A program made the position numbers and the translations under genes. Below the pieces are notes generated by a model. It was not told the origin of the DNA. It ran no database searches and saw nothing but the letters and a program-made list of their open reading frames with translations. A stretch of 12,644 bases of DNA, taken from NCBI GenBank assembly GCA_900550545.1, contig URSS01000057.1:1-12644 (forward strand). Reading direction: 5' to 3'. Positions 1 to 6,464 of the stretch are shown here, in pieces. Position 1 is the stretch's first letter; each line of letters opens with the position of its first letter. Source of the DNA: an uncultured Lachnobacterium sp. (GTDB taxonomy: Bacteria; Bacillota; Clostridia; Lachnospirales; Lachnospiraceae).

Positions 1-470
1 CCTTATTATAAAAGGCATTCTCCATAAGTTCCGCATTCTTCCTTCGGTCTTCATCAAGGATATGTCCATACACTTCCGTCACCATGTCTGCCTGAGCATG
101 GCCGGAATCTCCCTGGACTGCTTTAATATCTCCGCCACTGAGTTTCAGCTTGTAGGTTACACTGGTATGACGCAGGCTGTGAAATACTACATCCGGTGCC
201 CCAAAATTTTTCTATGATTCTCTCGGAATACAACTCTTCTACAGCCAACTTCAATGTACGCTCTATTTCTTTATTGATATAAACATATGCCAAGTTGACA
301 ACAATCGCCTCTTCTTAAATATTTATTGTATCCAAAATCACTCCCCAACGCTTCCTCAATTCTAAGTATTGCCGTAAATGCAAAATGAAATGCTATTTGA
401 ACACTTTATTATCACAAGTTTCCAATATCTACATAATCATCTCTGCTATCCATATCTCATGTTAATGCTT
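1..470 (-). pseudogene. Remnant of a tyrosine integrase gene, internally deleted
   Basis: This is a degraded second copy of the integrase at 5069-6463, in the same orientation. Positions 1 to about 212 align with 5221 to about 5432 at roughly 94% identity by eye, and about 213-470 align with about 5684-5943 at clearly lower identity. The intervening 252 bases are missing. The retained parts would encode the HxLRH box region and, on the other side of the gap, the first catalytic arginine region. An in-frame TAA (complement of 315-317) and a small indel near the deletion also break it. The 3' end lies beyond the left edge of the window, and the 5' part past about 470 has been replaced by the CBASS operon. 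It cannot make an active recombinase. I see no features between 471 and the end of the effector gene at 537. Confidence 0.9.
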
Positions 471-536
471 ACTCAAAATAGATGTAGATGTGCAGCTTTT
501 CAATTCATCCAATTTGCTGTATTCTTATTTTTAATT

Positions 537-1400
537 TTATGAGGATCTGCTATAGAGTGCAGATAATTTAGCGGCCACTTTCTTATGAATAGAATTCAAC
601 TCGAGAACATTAATTCCGCGCCGTTCATCAATTAGTGACTGCAAGTGCTCTACATATTTTTCCTCAGGCTTGATTTCTATGGTTTCTTTTGAACCATCTA
701 TTTGCAGAGAAACTTGTATATATTTTATATTTTCATTTAACCGTTCAAATAATTTAAGGATAATGCCGCTTGAACAAAGAAGGGTAGTAAGTATGCTACG
801 ATTCAATATATGCATAGAAAATCCAAAACCTGCAATAATGAATATCCCAACAAAAATGATGATAGGAATTTTGCGTTGGCTCATTTTTTTGTTCCACCAT
901 ATATTTTGCTTTTGACATTCAAATTGAGCTTCAACAGCATTTAATGGAGTTGAAAATTCATACCAATCTTTAACTCCGGGTGGGACATCATGACCTGTAT
1001 TTCTAATTTGAATTAATCCATCATGTGAATGTGCAGAAAAAACCGTTTCTGCCTTTTCAAGTATATTCTGTTCTTCAGAATTTGAGAATTGACTAGGCTT
1101 TATGCCTATCACGTTTGCATCAAAATATTTTCTAAGATATGCGGCCCAATATACATTTTTTTGCGTCAATGCACAAAATATTGTGGCTATAAAATCAAAA
1201 ATAAACGGTATACCGTTAACTATAAATATGTGCCAAGTATCTGGAAGAAATATAGAAAATGCGGAAACAATACAGGCCAACCAAGCAAAGTAATTATAAT
1301 TTTCAGCCGCATTAAAGCATCTGCGAGCTGCATATTGAATCTTTAAAAATTTCATCTCATTTTGTCGCGTTTGAATTTCTTGACTGCTCATAATAAGCAT
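537..1400 (-). CDS. S-4TM family putative pore-forming CBASS effector
   Basis: Membrane protein of 287 residues with four predicted transmembrane segments in two pairs, at about 36-53, 56-78, 177-198 and 203-219. A soluble domain of about 100 residues lies between the pairs and a charged tail follows. Length, topology and the N-terminal stretch running into the first hydrophobic pair fit the S-4TM family (SMODS-associated 4TM), a known CBASS effector class. By family knowledge, a nucleotide made by the adjacent CD-NTase would trigger it to damage the inner membrane and abort phage infection. The frame is open further upstream to 1430, but I choose the ATG at 1400 because AGGGAGGT (complement of 1406-1413) sits five bases before it. 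The gene overlaps the E2 gene by 44 bases and is last in the operon. The family call is from pattern recognition; the ligand is unknown. Confidence 0.82.
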   Translation of the reverse strand: MLIMSSQEIQTRQNEMKFLKIQYAARRCFNAAENYNYFAWLACIVSAFSIFLPDTWHIFIVNGIPFIFDFIATIFCALTQKNVYWAAYLRKYFDANVIGIKPSQFSNSEEQNILEKAETVFSAHSHDGLIQIRNTGHDVPPGVKDWYEFSTPLNAVEAQFECQKQNIWWNKKMSQRKIPIIIFVGIFIIAGFGFSMHILNRSILTTLLCSSGIILKLFERLNENIKYIQVSLQIDGSKETIEIKPEEKYVEHLQSLIDERRGINVLELNSIHKKVAAKLSALYSRSS

Positions 1401-2052
1401 CCAACACCTCCCTAATTGTTTTATAGTCACTCTGAACTATAACTTTTAAATTGTTATTTTCAAAAAACTTCTTTATAAATTTTCCATGACATGACCGCAT
1501 TTTCTTTCCTGATCCACATGGGCATGGCAAATGCCCTCGATATTGACCAAACTGAATACATTCCATTAACCTGAAAATTTTTACATAATCTACTTCGTTA
1601 AAATATTCTCCATATGTTTGGAGTACACCCTCTATACCATGTGCACGTTCTCCAAATGGAAATACACCATATCTTTGGTAATATTCATATGAGAAATAGT
1701 AAGGCTCAACAAAATCTCTCATCCAAATTTCCAAATTAAAGCCTGCAATGAAGTAAGTACGAATTGCCGCATCTGTTTCGAGACACAATTGTCCATCGGC
1801 ATATCGATGCGGATATCCTTTTTCTATCTGATTGCCTATATCAATCACATAAGGTAAACTATCAGAATTTAGAGGAATAATAATTCTAATCTGATATTTT
1901 TTGTATAGTTGGTAACCCAGTGCCGTACGGTTTACTAGAATATGTCCCCCAAGAACTATTTCTGTATCAAGTATGTTTTCAATACTAAGTCCATCATATA
2001 TGTGCAGCAAATGGTCAATCTGCTGCACGGCGGATTCTTTACAAAAAATCAT
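1357..2052 (-). CDS. Prokaryotic E2-like conjugating protein with C-terminal SEC-C zinc motif (CBASS accessory)
   Basis: Protein of 231 residues. An E2-like fold is suggested by residues 31-110, with the typical active-site block YPHRYADGQLCL. His82 and Cys90 are the likely catalytic pair, equivalent to the thioester cysteine of ubiquitin E2 enzymes. Near the C-terminus, CPCGSGKKMRSCHG (177-190) is a SEC-C-type metal-binding motif. No E1 or JAB-type deconjugase gene is nearby, so the operon matches E2-only (short type II) CBASS. In that class the E2 is thought to act on the C-terminus of the CD-NTase to set its activity. The start ATG overlaps the CD-NTase stop in an ATGA arrangement, indicating translational coupling. 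The partner and reaction are inferred from family and context. The SEC-C extension may aid protein or nucleic-acid binding, but that is not shown by the sequence. Confidence 0.82.
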   Translation of the reverse strand: MIFCKESAVQQIDHLLHIYDGLSIENILDTEIVLGGHILVNRTALGYQLYKKYQIRIIIPLNSDSLPYVIDIGNQIEKGYPHRYADGQLCLETDAAIRTYFIAGFNLEIWMRDFVEPYYFSYEYYQRYGVFPFGERAHGIEGVLQTYGEYFNEVDYVKIFRLMECIQFGQYRGHLPCPCGSGKKMRSCHGKFIKKFFENNNLKVIVQSDYKTIREVLDAYYEQSRNSNATK

Positions 2053-3275
2053 AGGCTTCGGTAAGGTTTTGCTACACCTTGTGAAACAATAGGCTTCGGT
2101 GGAATAAGTTTACAATACTTTTTGCCTAGAACAGCGGTTACCGATGTATTTCCAAATCCATTTTCAATTGCCGCTCTAAACTGCTGCTCATCTTCTTGCT
2201 GTAAAGATTCAATGAGATCGGTTTTAACGGCGTTGGCCCAACGGAAGAAATATGTCGGGATTCTAGTATCCTGGTTCCATTTGTCGGCTAAATTGTCTTC
2301 CGGATTCGCCGGATTTGCTATGTACCATTTTCCGTCTGGCCGAGAGAAAACATTGCGATTGCCATATATTTGTTCAAACTCCCTAAATGTAAGTTTTTCC
2401 TGCTGTGCATAGATATTGAGCTCACCGAGTATATACTCCAGCAACTCAAAGACAGAACAATTAGGATCATGCTGTGAAGCAATCTGAGTGGTAACTACAT
2501 TAATAATTGCGGAAATAGGCTTAAGTTCATCCCCATCCTTAAACTTAGCATAATACACATCTCTGTGATATTTTAAAATCTGGATAACCCGCTGAAGTGC
2601 TGAACGGTCCAATTCATGTGGAATTTCTTCTACTGATGAAAAAAGAGCTCTATTTTCTTCAAAGAGGCATTCACGATAAGATGCCCTTGATGCAGCCAAA
2701 AAAGGCGCATTCTTCTCATCGAACCATGTGCGGAATCCTTTTGGATTATTAGTTAACCATGAATAATTTCGCTCTCCGTTATGTTTTGGAATTGCAATTG
2801 ATGTTTCAATCAGTTCAGGATTTAAGCTCTTACCAATAAGTCGCTTTTTATTATCGCTATCTTCATCTGCTGCTGGAACAATGTCAATTGAGAAACCTAT
2901 ATCATTGATATCAGCATATTCAATTGTAAAGCATTCTTTGTATACTGTCAGTTTTCCACCATACACTCCACTTGAGCTAAGCGCATCTTCAATTTTTTGA
3001 CGAAGTCCACTCGGAGTATAATCAGTTCGACAACCACCGACTTGACAGATAAAATCCAAGTCATAATTTGCAGAAGGATCTTTCGCGCTTGGACGGACAA
3101 CAGTTCCAAACGCAAAAGATCCTTGCGGATACATATTTGCTTCAATACCGCAATCATTTAAGAATTTTGTTATCGCATTATATTTATCAATGGCATTCCT
3201 GTACATTGTCGGCGATATATCAAGACTAGAAATGATGGATAGGATATCTTTTTGACGCTCAGGTATATTCTTCAA
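2049..3275 (-). CDS. CD-NTase (cGAS/DncV-like nucleotidyltransferase) of CBASS
   Basis: Protein of 408 residues with the hallmark nucleotidyltransferase signature: GSFAFGT (GS at 52-53), then the metal-binding pair in YDLDF (Asp72, Asp74) and a third acidic residue in FSIDIVPA (Asp131). It should make a cyclic di- or trinucleotide alarm signal on phage infection; which one cannot be read from sequence. Length fits the family. The start codon is TTG at 3275, placed seven bases after GAGAGG (complement of 3283-3288); no better ATG is in frame. It is the first gene of a three-gene operon with the E2-like gene (4-base overlap) and the S-4TM effector. The C-terminus ends GVAKPYRSL, a flexible tail that would be the expected site of E2-dependent modification. 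The operon is visibly more AT-rich than the ICE backbone to the right, consistent with separate acquisition. Confidence 0.9.
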   Translation of the reverse strand: MKNIPERQKDILSIISSLDISPTMYRNAIDKYNAITKFLNDCGIEANMYPQGSFAFGTVVRPSAKDPSANYDLDFICQVGGCRTDYTPSGLRQKIEDALSSSGVYGGKLTVYKECFTIEYADINDIGFSIDIVPAADEDSDNKKRLIGKSLNPELIETSIAIPKHNGERNYSWLTNNPKGFRTWFDEKNAPFLAASRASYRECLFEENRALFSSVEEIPHELDRSALQRVIQILKYHRDVYYAKFKDGDELKPISAIINVVTTQIASQHDPNCSVFELLEYILGELNIYAQQEKLTFREFEQIYGNRNVFSRPDGKWYIANPANPEDNLADKWNQDTRIPTYFFRWANAVKTDLIESLQQEDEQQFRAAIENGFGNTSVTAVLGKKYCKLIPPKPIVSQGVAKPYRSL

Positions 3276-3294
3276 ATGAATACCTCTCTTTCTA

Positions 3295-3351
3295 TTATTT
3301 TATTAGCACTTCGGCGGTACGAGTGCTGATTTCTTGCATATACAGTACCAT
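3295..3351 (-). other. Possible 18-codon leader ORF in the CBASS 5' region
   Basis: An ATG at 3351 opens an 18-residue frame (MVLYMQEISTRTAEVLIK) ending at TAA, 19 bases before the CD-NTase start. A strong AAGGAGGG stands upstream but only two bases from the first ATG, which is too close, and 14 from the second in-frame ATG at 3339, which is rather far. It may be a leader peptide, the remnant of an older gene, or chance. It would only be transcribed if the CBASS promoter lies upstream of 3351. Confidence 0.25.
3305..3327 (-). promoter_or_regulatory. Hairpin in the CBASS leader
   Basis: AGCACT (3305-3310) pairs with AGTGCT (3322-3327). The stem extends by two CG pairs past a one-base bulge, leaving a GCGGTA loop. 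It lies between the candidate promoter and the CD-NTase start. There is no U-run after it on either strand, so it is not a classic terminator; it may be a leader structure or a protein-binding site. Confidence 0.35.
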
Positions 3352-3370
3352 ACCCTCCTTCCAAAGTCAA
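3342..3370 (-). promoter_or_regulatory. Candidate promoter of the CBASS operon
   Basis: On the minus strand TTGACT (complement of 3365-3370) stands 17 bases from TACTGT (complement of 3342-3347). The -35 is a good match and the -10 is poor (3 of 6). It would give a leader of about 60 bases before the TTG start. Other starts further upstream toward 3460 are possible. Confidence 0.35.
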
Positions 3371-3382
3371 TGATTTATCGAA

Positions 3383-3457
3383 AAAATCGTTTTATCAGCC
3401 TCTTCTGCGCCGTTTATGTTATGAAATATAGATATTTTATTGACAAAATCGTTTTAT
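3383..3457. repeat. 13-bp direct repeat in the divergent regulatory region
   Basis: AAAATCGTTTTAT occurs exactly at 3383-3395 and again at 3445-3457, 62 bases apart (about six helical turns). The second copy lies between the -35 and -10 of the ATPase promoter. The first is in a partly symmetrical AT-rich stretch (3371-3397) upstream of the CBASS promoter. Placement suggests binding sites of one regulator acting on both genes; the regulator is not identified here. Confidence 0.5.
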
Positions 3458-3468
3458 TGCAGTATACT
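3440..3468 (+). promoter_or_regulatory. Sigma-A type promoter for the AAA ATPase gene
   Basis: A consensus TTGACA (3440-3445) is separated by exactly 17 bases from TATACT (3463-3468), with transcription expected to begin near 3475. It drives the ATPase gene at 3501. Its near-perfect match implies strong basal transcription unless repressed. Confidence 0.78.
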
Positions 3469-3478
3469 ATCATAGTAT
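3464..3478. promoter_or_regulatory. Palindromic operator candidate over the -10 box
   Basis: ATACTAT-C-ATAGTAT is a perfect 7-base inverted repeat with a one-base centre. It covers the -10 element and the predicted start of transcription of the ATPase promoter, the classic position for a repressor that blocks polymerase. Confidence 0.5.
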
Positions 3479-3500
3479 GTAACCTATAGGAGAGATAACG

Positions 3501-4868
3501 ATGCTAATTCAATTTTCAGTTTCAAATTTTTTGTCATTCGATGATAAAGAAACATTTTCAATGATGGCAGGAAAAGCTAGAAAGAATATTGAAAGAATTT
3601 TTAATAACAAGAAAATAAAACTTACAAAATGTGAAGTGATACTCGGAGCAAATGCTTCTGGAAAATCAAATCTCGTTTCTGCGTTCCAATTCGTTCAACG
3701 AATGATAGTTGATGGATTGCCACGCGGTTTTTCTAATAAGTATTTTAGAATGGATTCTGAAAAAAAATCCATTCCTTCTGACTTTGAAATAGAATTTCTC
3801 TGTGACTCAAAGATTTTTGTATATGGCTTCTCGATTATTCTTTCAACAGGTAGCATTTTGAAAGAGTATTTATATGAGCAACAAGGTTCCGTTTCTCCAA
3901 AATATCTATTTTGCCGAGATACTATAGCTGAAACATTTACTGTTGGACACTATTTTAAAAAAGCTGATGTCATTGCAAAACTTAATAACTATGGTGAGGA
4001 TAGTGTTAATGACCAAGAAACTTTGTTTTTATCAATTATAAATAAAAACAAAGGAAAAATGTTTTCTGATCTTCCAGAATTACAAATTCTGCGAGATATT
4101 TTTGAATGGTTTACAGACAAATTAAATATCAGTTTTCCTGATAGTATTCTTACAGGATATCCGTATTTCACAGATACAAATTTAGACGAAATTGCTGAGT
4201 TATTAAATGCACTTGGTACAGGTATCAGTGAATTAAAGATTGTAGAAGTACCTGTAGAAGTGATAAAAAGCAAAATACCAGATGAGCTTTATAATAGAAT
4301 TGTCGCAGATTTAGAAAAGTCAAATACACGCATAGAATCTGAAACTGATGAACGCCCCAGAATAATGGCTCGCTCTTATAAAGAATTCTACACATTTGAA
4401 ATAGATGCCAATGGTAAAATAACAATCACTACTATTGAATTTAGTCATGAAAATAAAAATATATTTTTTGATTTAAATGAAGAATCAGATGGTACAGCTA
4501 GGTTATTAGATCTTATTGAAATTCTGTTTAAAGTATCTGATAACAGAATCTTTGTAATCGATGAAATTGATAGATGCTTACACCCATCAATGACAGTAAA
4601 AATAATAGAGCTGTTTTTATCAAGAGCAAAGATGCGAAACACACAGTTGATTATTACTTCTCATGAATCGAGACTCTTAGCATCTGAAATGCTTCGTAAT
4701 GATGAAATTTGTTTTGTGAGTAAAACAAAACATGGTGCCTCTATTATCAATCCATTAGAGAAGTATCAACTCCGTGCAGACAAAAAAGTATATGCTGCGC
4801 TATTTGATGGAACTTTAGATGCAGGACCTTTTTTCAATGATACAAAATTATCTAAATTGTTTGACTAG
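3501..4868 (+). CDS. AAA/ABC-type ATPase of the COG1106 (AbiL/RloB-associated) family
   Basis: Protein of 455 residues starting MLIQFSVSNFLSFDD, the usual N-terminus of this family. Walker A is GANASGKSN (49-57), an ABC-like signature ESDGTARL is at 328-335, Walker B is RIFVIDEIDRCLHP (349-362, Asp354-Glu355), and a switch histidine is in TSHES (His388). Together these give an SMC/ABC-like head that dimerises around ATP. Relatives pair with a RloB-type (AbiLii) or TOPRIM protein as abortive-infection defence. AGGAGAG stands six bases before the ATG. The gene is divergent from CBASS and AT-rich like it, so a defence role is likely by association. The expected partner gene is reduced to a stub, so function as a two-part system is doubtful. 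A standalone role or action with CBASS cannot be excluded. Confidence 0.85.
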   Translation: MLIQFSVSNFLSFDDKETFSMMAGKARKNIERIFNNKKIKLTKCEVILGANASGKSNLVSAFQFVQRMIVDGLPRGFSNKYFRMDSEKKSIPSDFEIEFLCDSKIFVYGFSIILSTGSILKEYLYEQQGSVSPKYLFCRDTIAETFTVGHYFKKADVIAKLNNYGEDSVNDQETLFLSIINKNKGKMFSDLPELQILRDIFEWFTDKLNISFPDSILTGYPYFTDTNLDEIAELLNALGTGISELKIVEVPVEVIKSKIPDELYNRIVADLEKSNTRIESETDERPRIMARSYKEFYTFEIDANGKITITTIEFSHENKNIFFDLNEESDGTARLLDLIEILFKVSDNRIFVIDEIDRCLHPSMTVKIIELFLSRAKMRNTQLIITSHESRLLASEMLRNDEICFVSKTKHGASIINPLEKYQLRADKKVYAALFDGTLDAGPFFNDTKLSKLFD

Positions 4869-4869
4869 T

Positions 4870-4947
4870 ATGACAAAACGAGAAGTAAGAGTCTGTGAAA
4901 GTTTTTCTGTAAATAGGATTTTAAGGTCTTCTATTATAAAATATTAA
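4870..4947 (+). pseudogene. 25-codon stub after the ATPase, possible truncated RloB-like partner
   Basis: An ATG lies one base after the ATPase stop, an arrangement typical of coupled partner genes. The frame encodes MTKREVRVCESFSVNRI and stops at TAA at 4945-4947. The basic start with REVRVCES loosely recalls the beginning of RloB-family proteins, but the piece is too short to assign. The rest would have been lost at the junction with the integrase module. The remaining bases to 5068 hold a 12-codon frame (4968-5006, preceded by AGGAGG), one copy of the 25-bp repeat and a weak terminator. Confidence 0.3.
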
Positions 4948-4967
4948 ATCATAGGAGGTCTTATTTT

Positions 4968-5006
4968 ATGGCAAGATTGCCAGAGAATACTCCATTTCAT
5001 CGCTAA
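4968..5006 (+). other. 12-codon frame with strong ribosome site, probably the start of an interrupted gene
   Basis: AGGAGG (4953-4958) stands nine bases before an ATG that encodes only MARLPENTPFHR before TAA. Codons 4 to 11 and the first base of codon 12 coincide with the 25-bp repeat. A full ribosome site with almost no gene behind it fits the 5' end of a gene cut by the insertion of the integrase element, but the lost gene is not identified. Confidence 0.3.
4977..5001. repeat. 25-bp exact direct repeat, copy 1 (int-proximal, possible att core)
   Basis: The stretch beginning TTGCCAGAGAATA and ending CATTTCATC is identical to 12148-12172 inside parA and in the same orientation. Bases on either side differ. 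It lies 68 bases past the 3' end of the integrase gene, where an attachment site would be expected. Confidence 0.6.
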
Positions 5007-5011
5007 ACATC

Positions 5012-5054
5012 AAAAAACGATACTGCACAGACTTTTCCATCTATACAATATCGT
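5012..5054 (-). terminator. Weak candidate terminator downstream of the integrase
   Basis: ACGATA and TATCGT (5017-5022 and 5049-5054) can form a 6-bp stem around a 26-base loop. A run of six T follows on the minus strand (complement of 5012-5017). The long loop makes it weak. Confidence 0.3.
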
Positions 5055-5068
5055 CTTTCTACCTATTA

Positions 5069-6463
5069 TTATACTTTCATCGTCTTTGCCAATGATGAAA
5101 GTAATGCCGTCATCTCTGGATTCCCCAATACTTTCATCAGCAGCTCTGCATCCACTCCATCCGGCACCGTGATCGTACTGTTGCCTTCATGCTGATTTTT
5201 CATCTGCGGATTGAGATTTTCCTTATTATAAAAGGCATTCTCCATAAGTTCCGCATTCTTCCTTCGGTCTTCATCGAGGATATGGCCATACACTTCCGTT
5301 ACCATGTCCGCCTGTGCATGGCCGGAATCTCCCTGGACTGCTTTAATATCTCCACCACTTAATTTCAGCTTGTAGGTGACACTGGTATGACGCAGACTGT
5401 GAAACACTACATCAGGCAATCCCAGCTCATCTATGATATCCTGCATTTTCGTCCTCAGATAGCTGTCTCCTATGGGCAGCCCAAAAGTTGTTGCCATGAC
5501 CAGATTATAATTCTGATACTCATTCCCCAGTGCTTCAATGATTTCTTCCTGATCCTTTTTCAACTCAATCAGGCATTGTGCCACAGATTTCGGAATGAAC
5601 ACTTTTCGCTTACTGCTATCCGTCTTTGGTGATTTTAACACCCGGACTGTTTTATTATTTTTTTTCTGACTTGGAAATATCAGTATGATATCCTTGGAAT
5701 TCAGCTCTTCCACTGCCTGTTTCGATACACGCTCTACTTCCTTATTGATATAAACATATGCCCGGTTGGCAGCAATCGCCTCCTCTGAAATATCCATTGC
5801 ATCCCAGGTCAGCCCCAGCACTTCCCCTATTCTGAGCGTTGCCGTAAATGCAAGATGAAATGCTATTTTGAGCATTTTGTTATCACAGGCTTCCAATGCC
5901 TGCATAAGCATCTCTGCTGTCCAGATCTCACGCTCCTGCTTCTTTGCTTTTGGAACGGTTGCATCCACAGCCGGGTTCTTTTCCATCATATCCCACTTTA
6001 CTGCCTGGCGGAAACAGCTCCTTAATACCTTATGTATCTCATTTACTGTACTTTCCGTGATTGTTCCTGTTCCATCCGGATTCTTCGTACTCTTTACCGC
6101 CGACATTTTGAGAAGATCCTTATAATACTTCTCCATAAAATGCGTGTTGATGCCTGTCAGTTTGGTATCTCCGATTGTTGGAAGAATGTAATTATTTATC
6201 AGAGCAATATTACCGGAGTAAGTAGCAACACCCCATTTGTCATGTCCATATATCTGCACATACTCTTCAATCAATTCTTTTATGGTAGTACACTGTGGAA
6301 CTTCAAATTTTCCAATAGACTGCTTATACTCGATTTCCTTTTTTCGCTTTTCCGCTTCTTTCTGCGTGGCAAAGGTTTCAGATGTTGTATGTTCTTCCCC
6401 ATTATCATCCAGAATTTTATATACCACGGAATACGTCTTTCCCCGATGCCTGATAAATGCCAT
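5069..6463 (-). CDS. int: Tyrosine recombinase integrase (phage/ICE type)
   Basis: Integrase of 464 residues that would insert and excise the element. It has an N-terminal Arm-DNA-binding region (about 1-50), a SAM-like core-binding domain (about 58-170) and a catalytic domain. The full catalytic set is visible: Arg211 in TATLRIGEVLGL, a lysine in the hairpin near 281-287, His355 and Arg358 in HSLRH, His382 in GHAQ, and Tyr392 in VYGHI. The C-terminus runs about 70 residues past the tyrosine, longer than usual. The ATG lies one base after the stop of the upstream HTH gene, with GGGGTGATG as ribosome site inside that gene, so the two are coupled. It is the last gene of the sigma-like/xis/HTH/int operon. 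It appears intact and active, unlike the copy at 1-470. Confidence 0.95.
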   Translation of the reverse strand: MAFIRHRGKTYSVVYKILDDNGEEHTTSETFATQKEAEKRKKEIEYKQSIGKFEVPQCTTIKELIEEYVQIYGHDKWGVATYSGNIALINNYILPTIGDTKLTGINTHFMEKYYKDLLKMSAVKSTKNPDGTGTITESTVNEIHKVLRSCFRQAVKWDMMEKNPAVDATVPKAKKQEREIWTAEMLMQALEACDNKMLKIAFHLAFTATLRIGEVLGLTWDAMDISEEAIAANRAYVYINKEVERVSKQAVEELNSKDIILIFPSQKKNNKTVRVLKSPKTDSSKRKVFIPKSVAQCLIELKKDQEEIIEALGNEYQNYNLVMATTFGLPIGDSYLRTKMQDIIDELGLPDVVFHSLRHTSVTYKLKLSGGDIKAVQGDSGHAQADMVTEVYGHILDEDRRKNAELMENAFYNKENLNPQMKNQHEGNSTITVPDGVDAELLMKVLGNPEMTALLSSLAKTMKV

Positions 6464-6464
6464 G

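Noticed and set aside
1401..1430. Upstream start for the S-4TM protein at 1430
   Set aside because: The ribosome site AGGGAGGT lies downstream of that ATG and fits the ATG at 1400 instead.
5074..5101. Perfect 8-bp inverted repeat CTTTCATC/GATGAAAG
   Set aside because: It lies inside the last codons of int with a 12-base spacer and no U-run, so I do not call it a terminator; it could be an arm-type site but nothing supports that.
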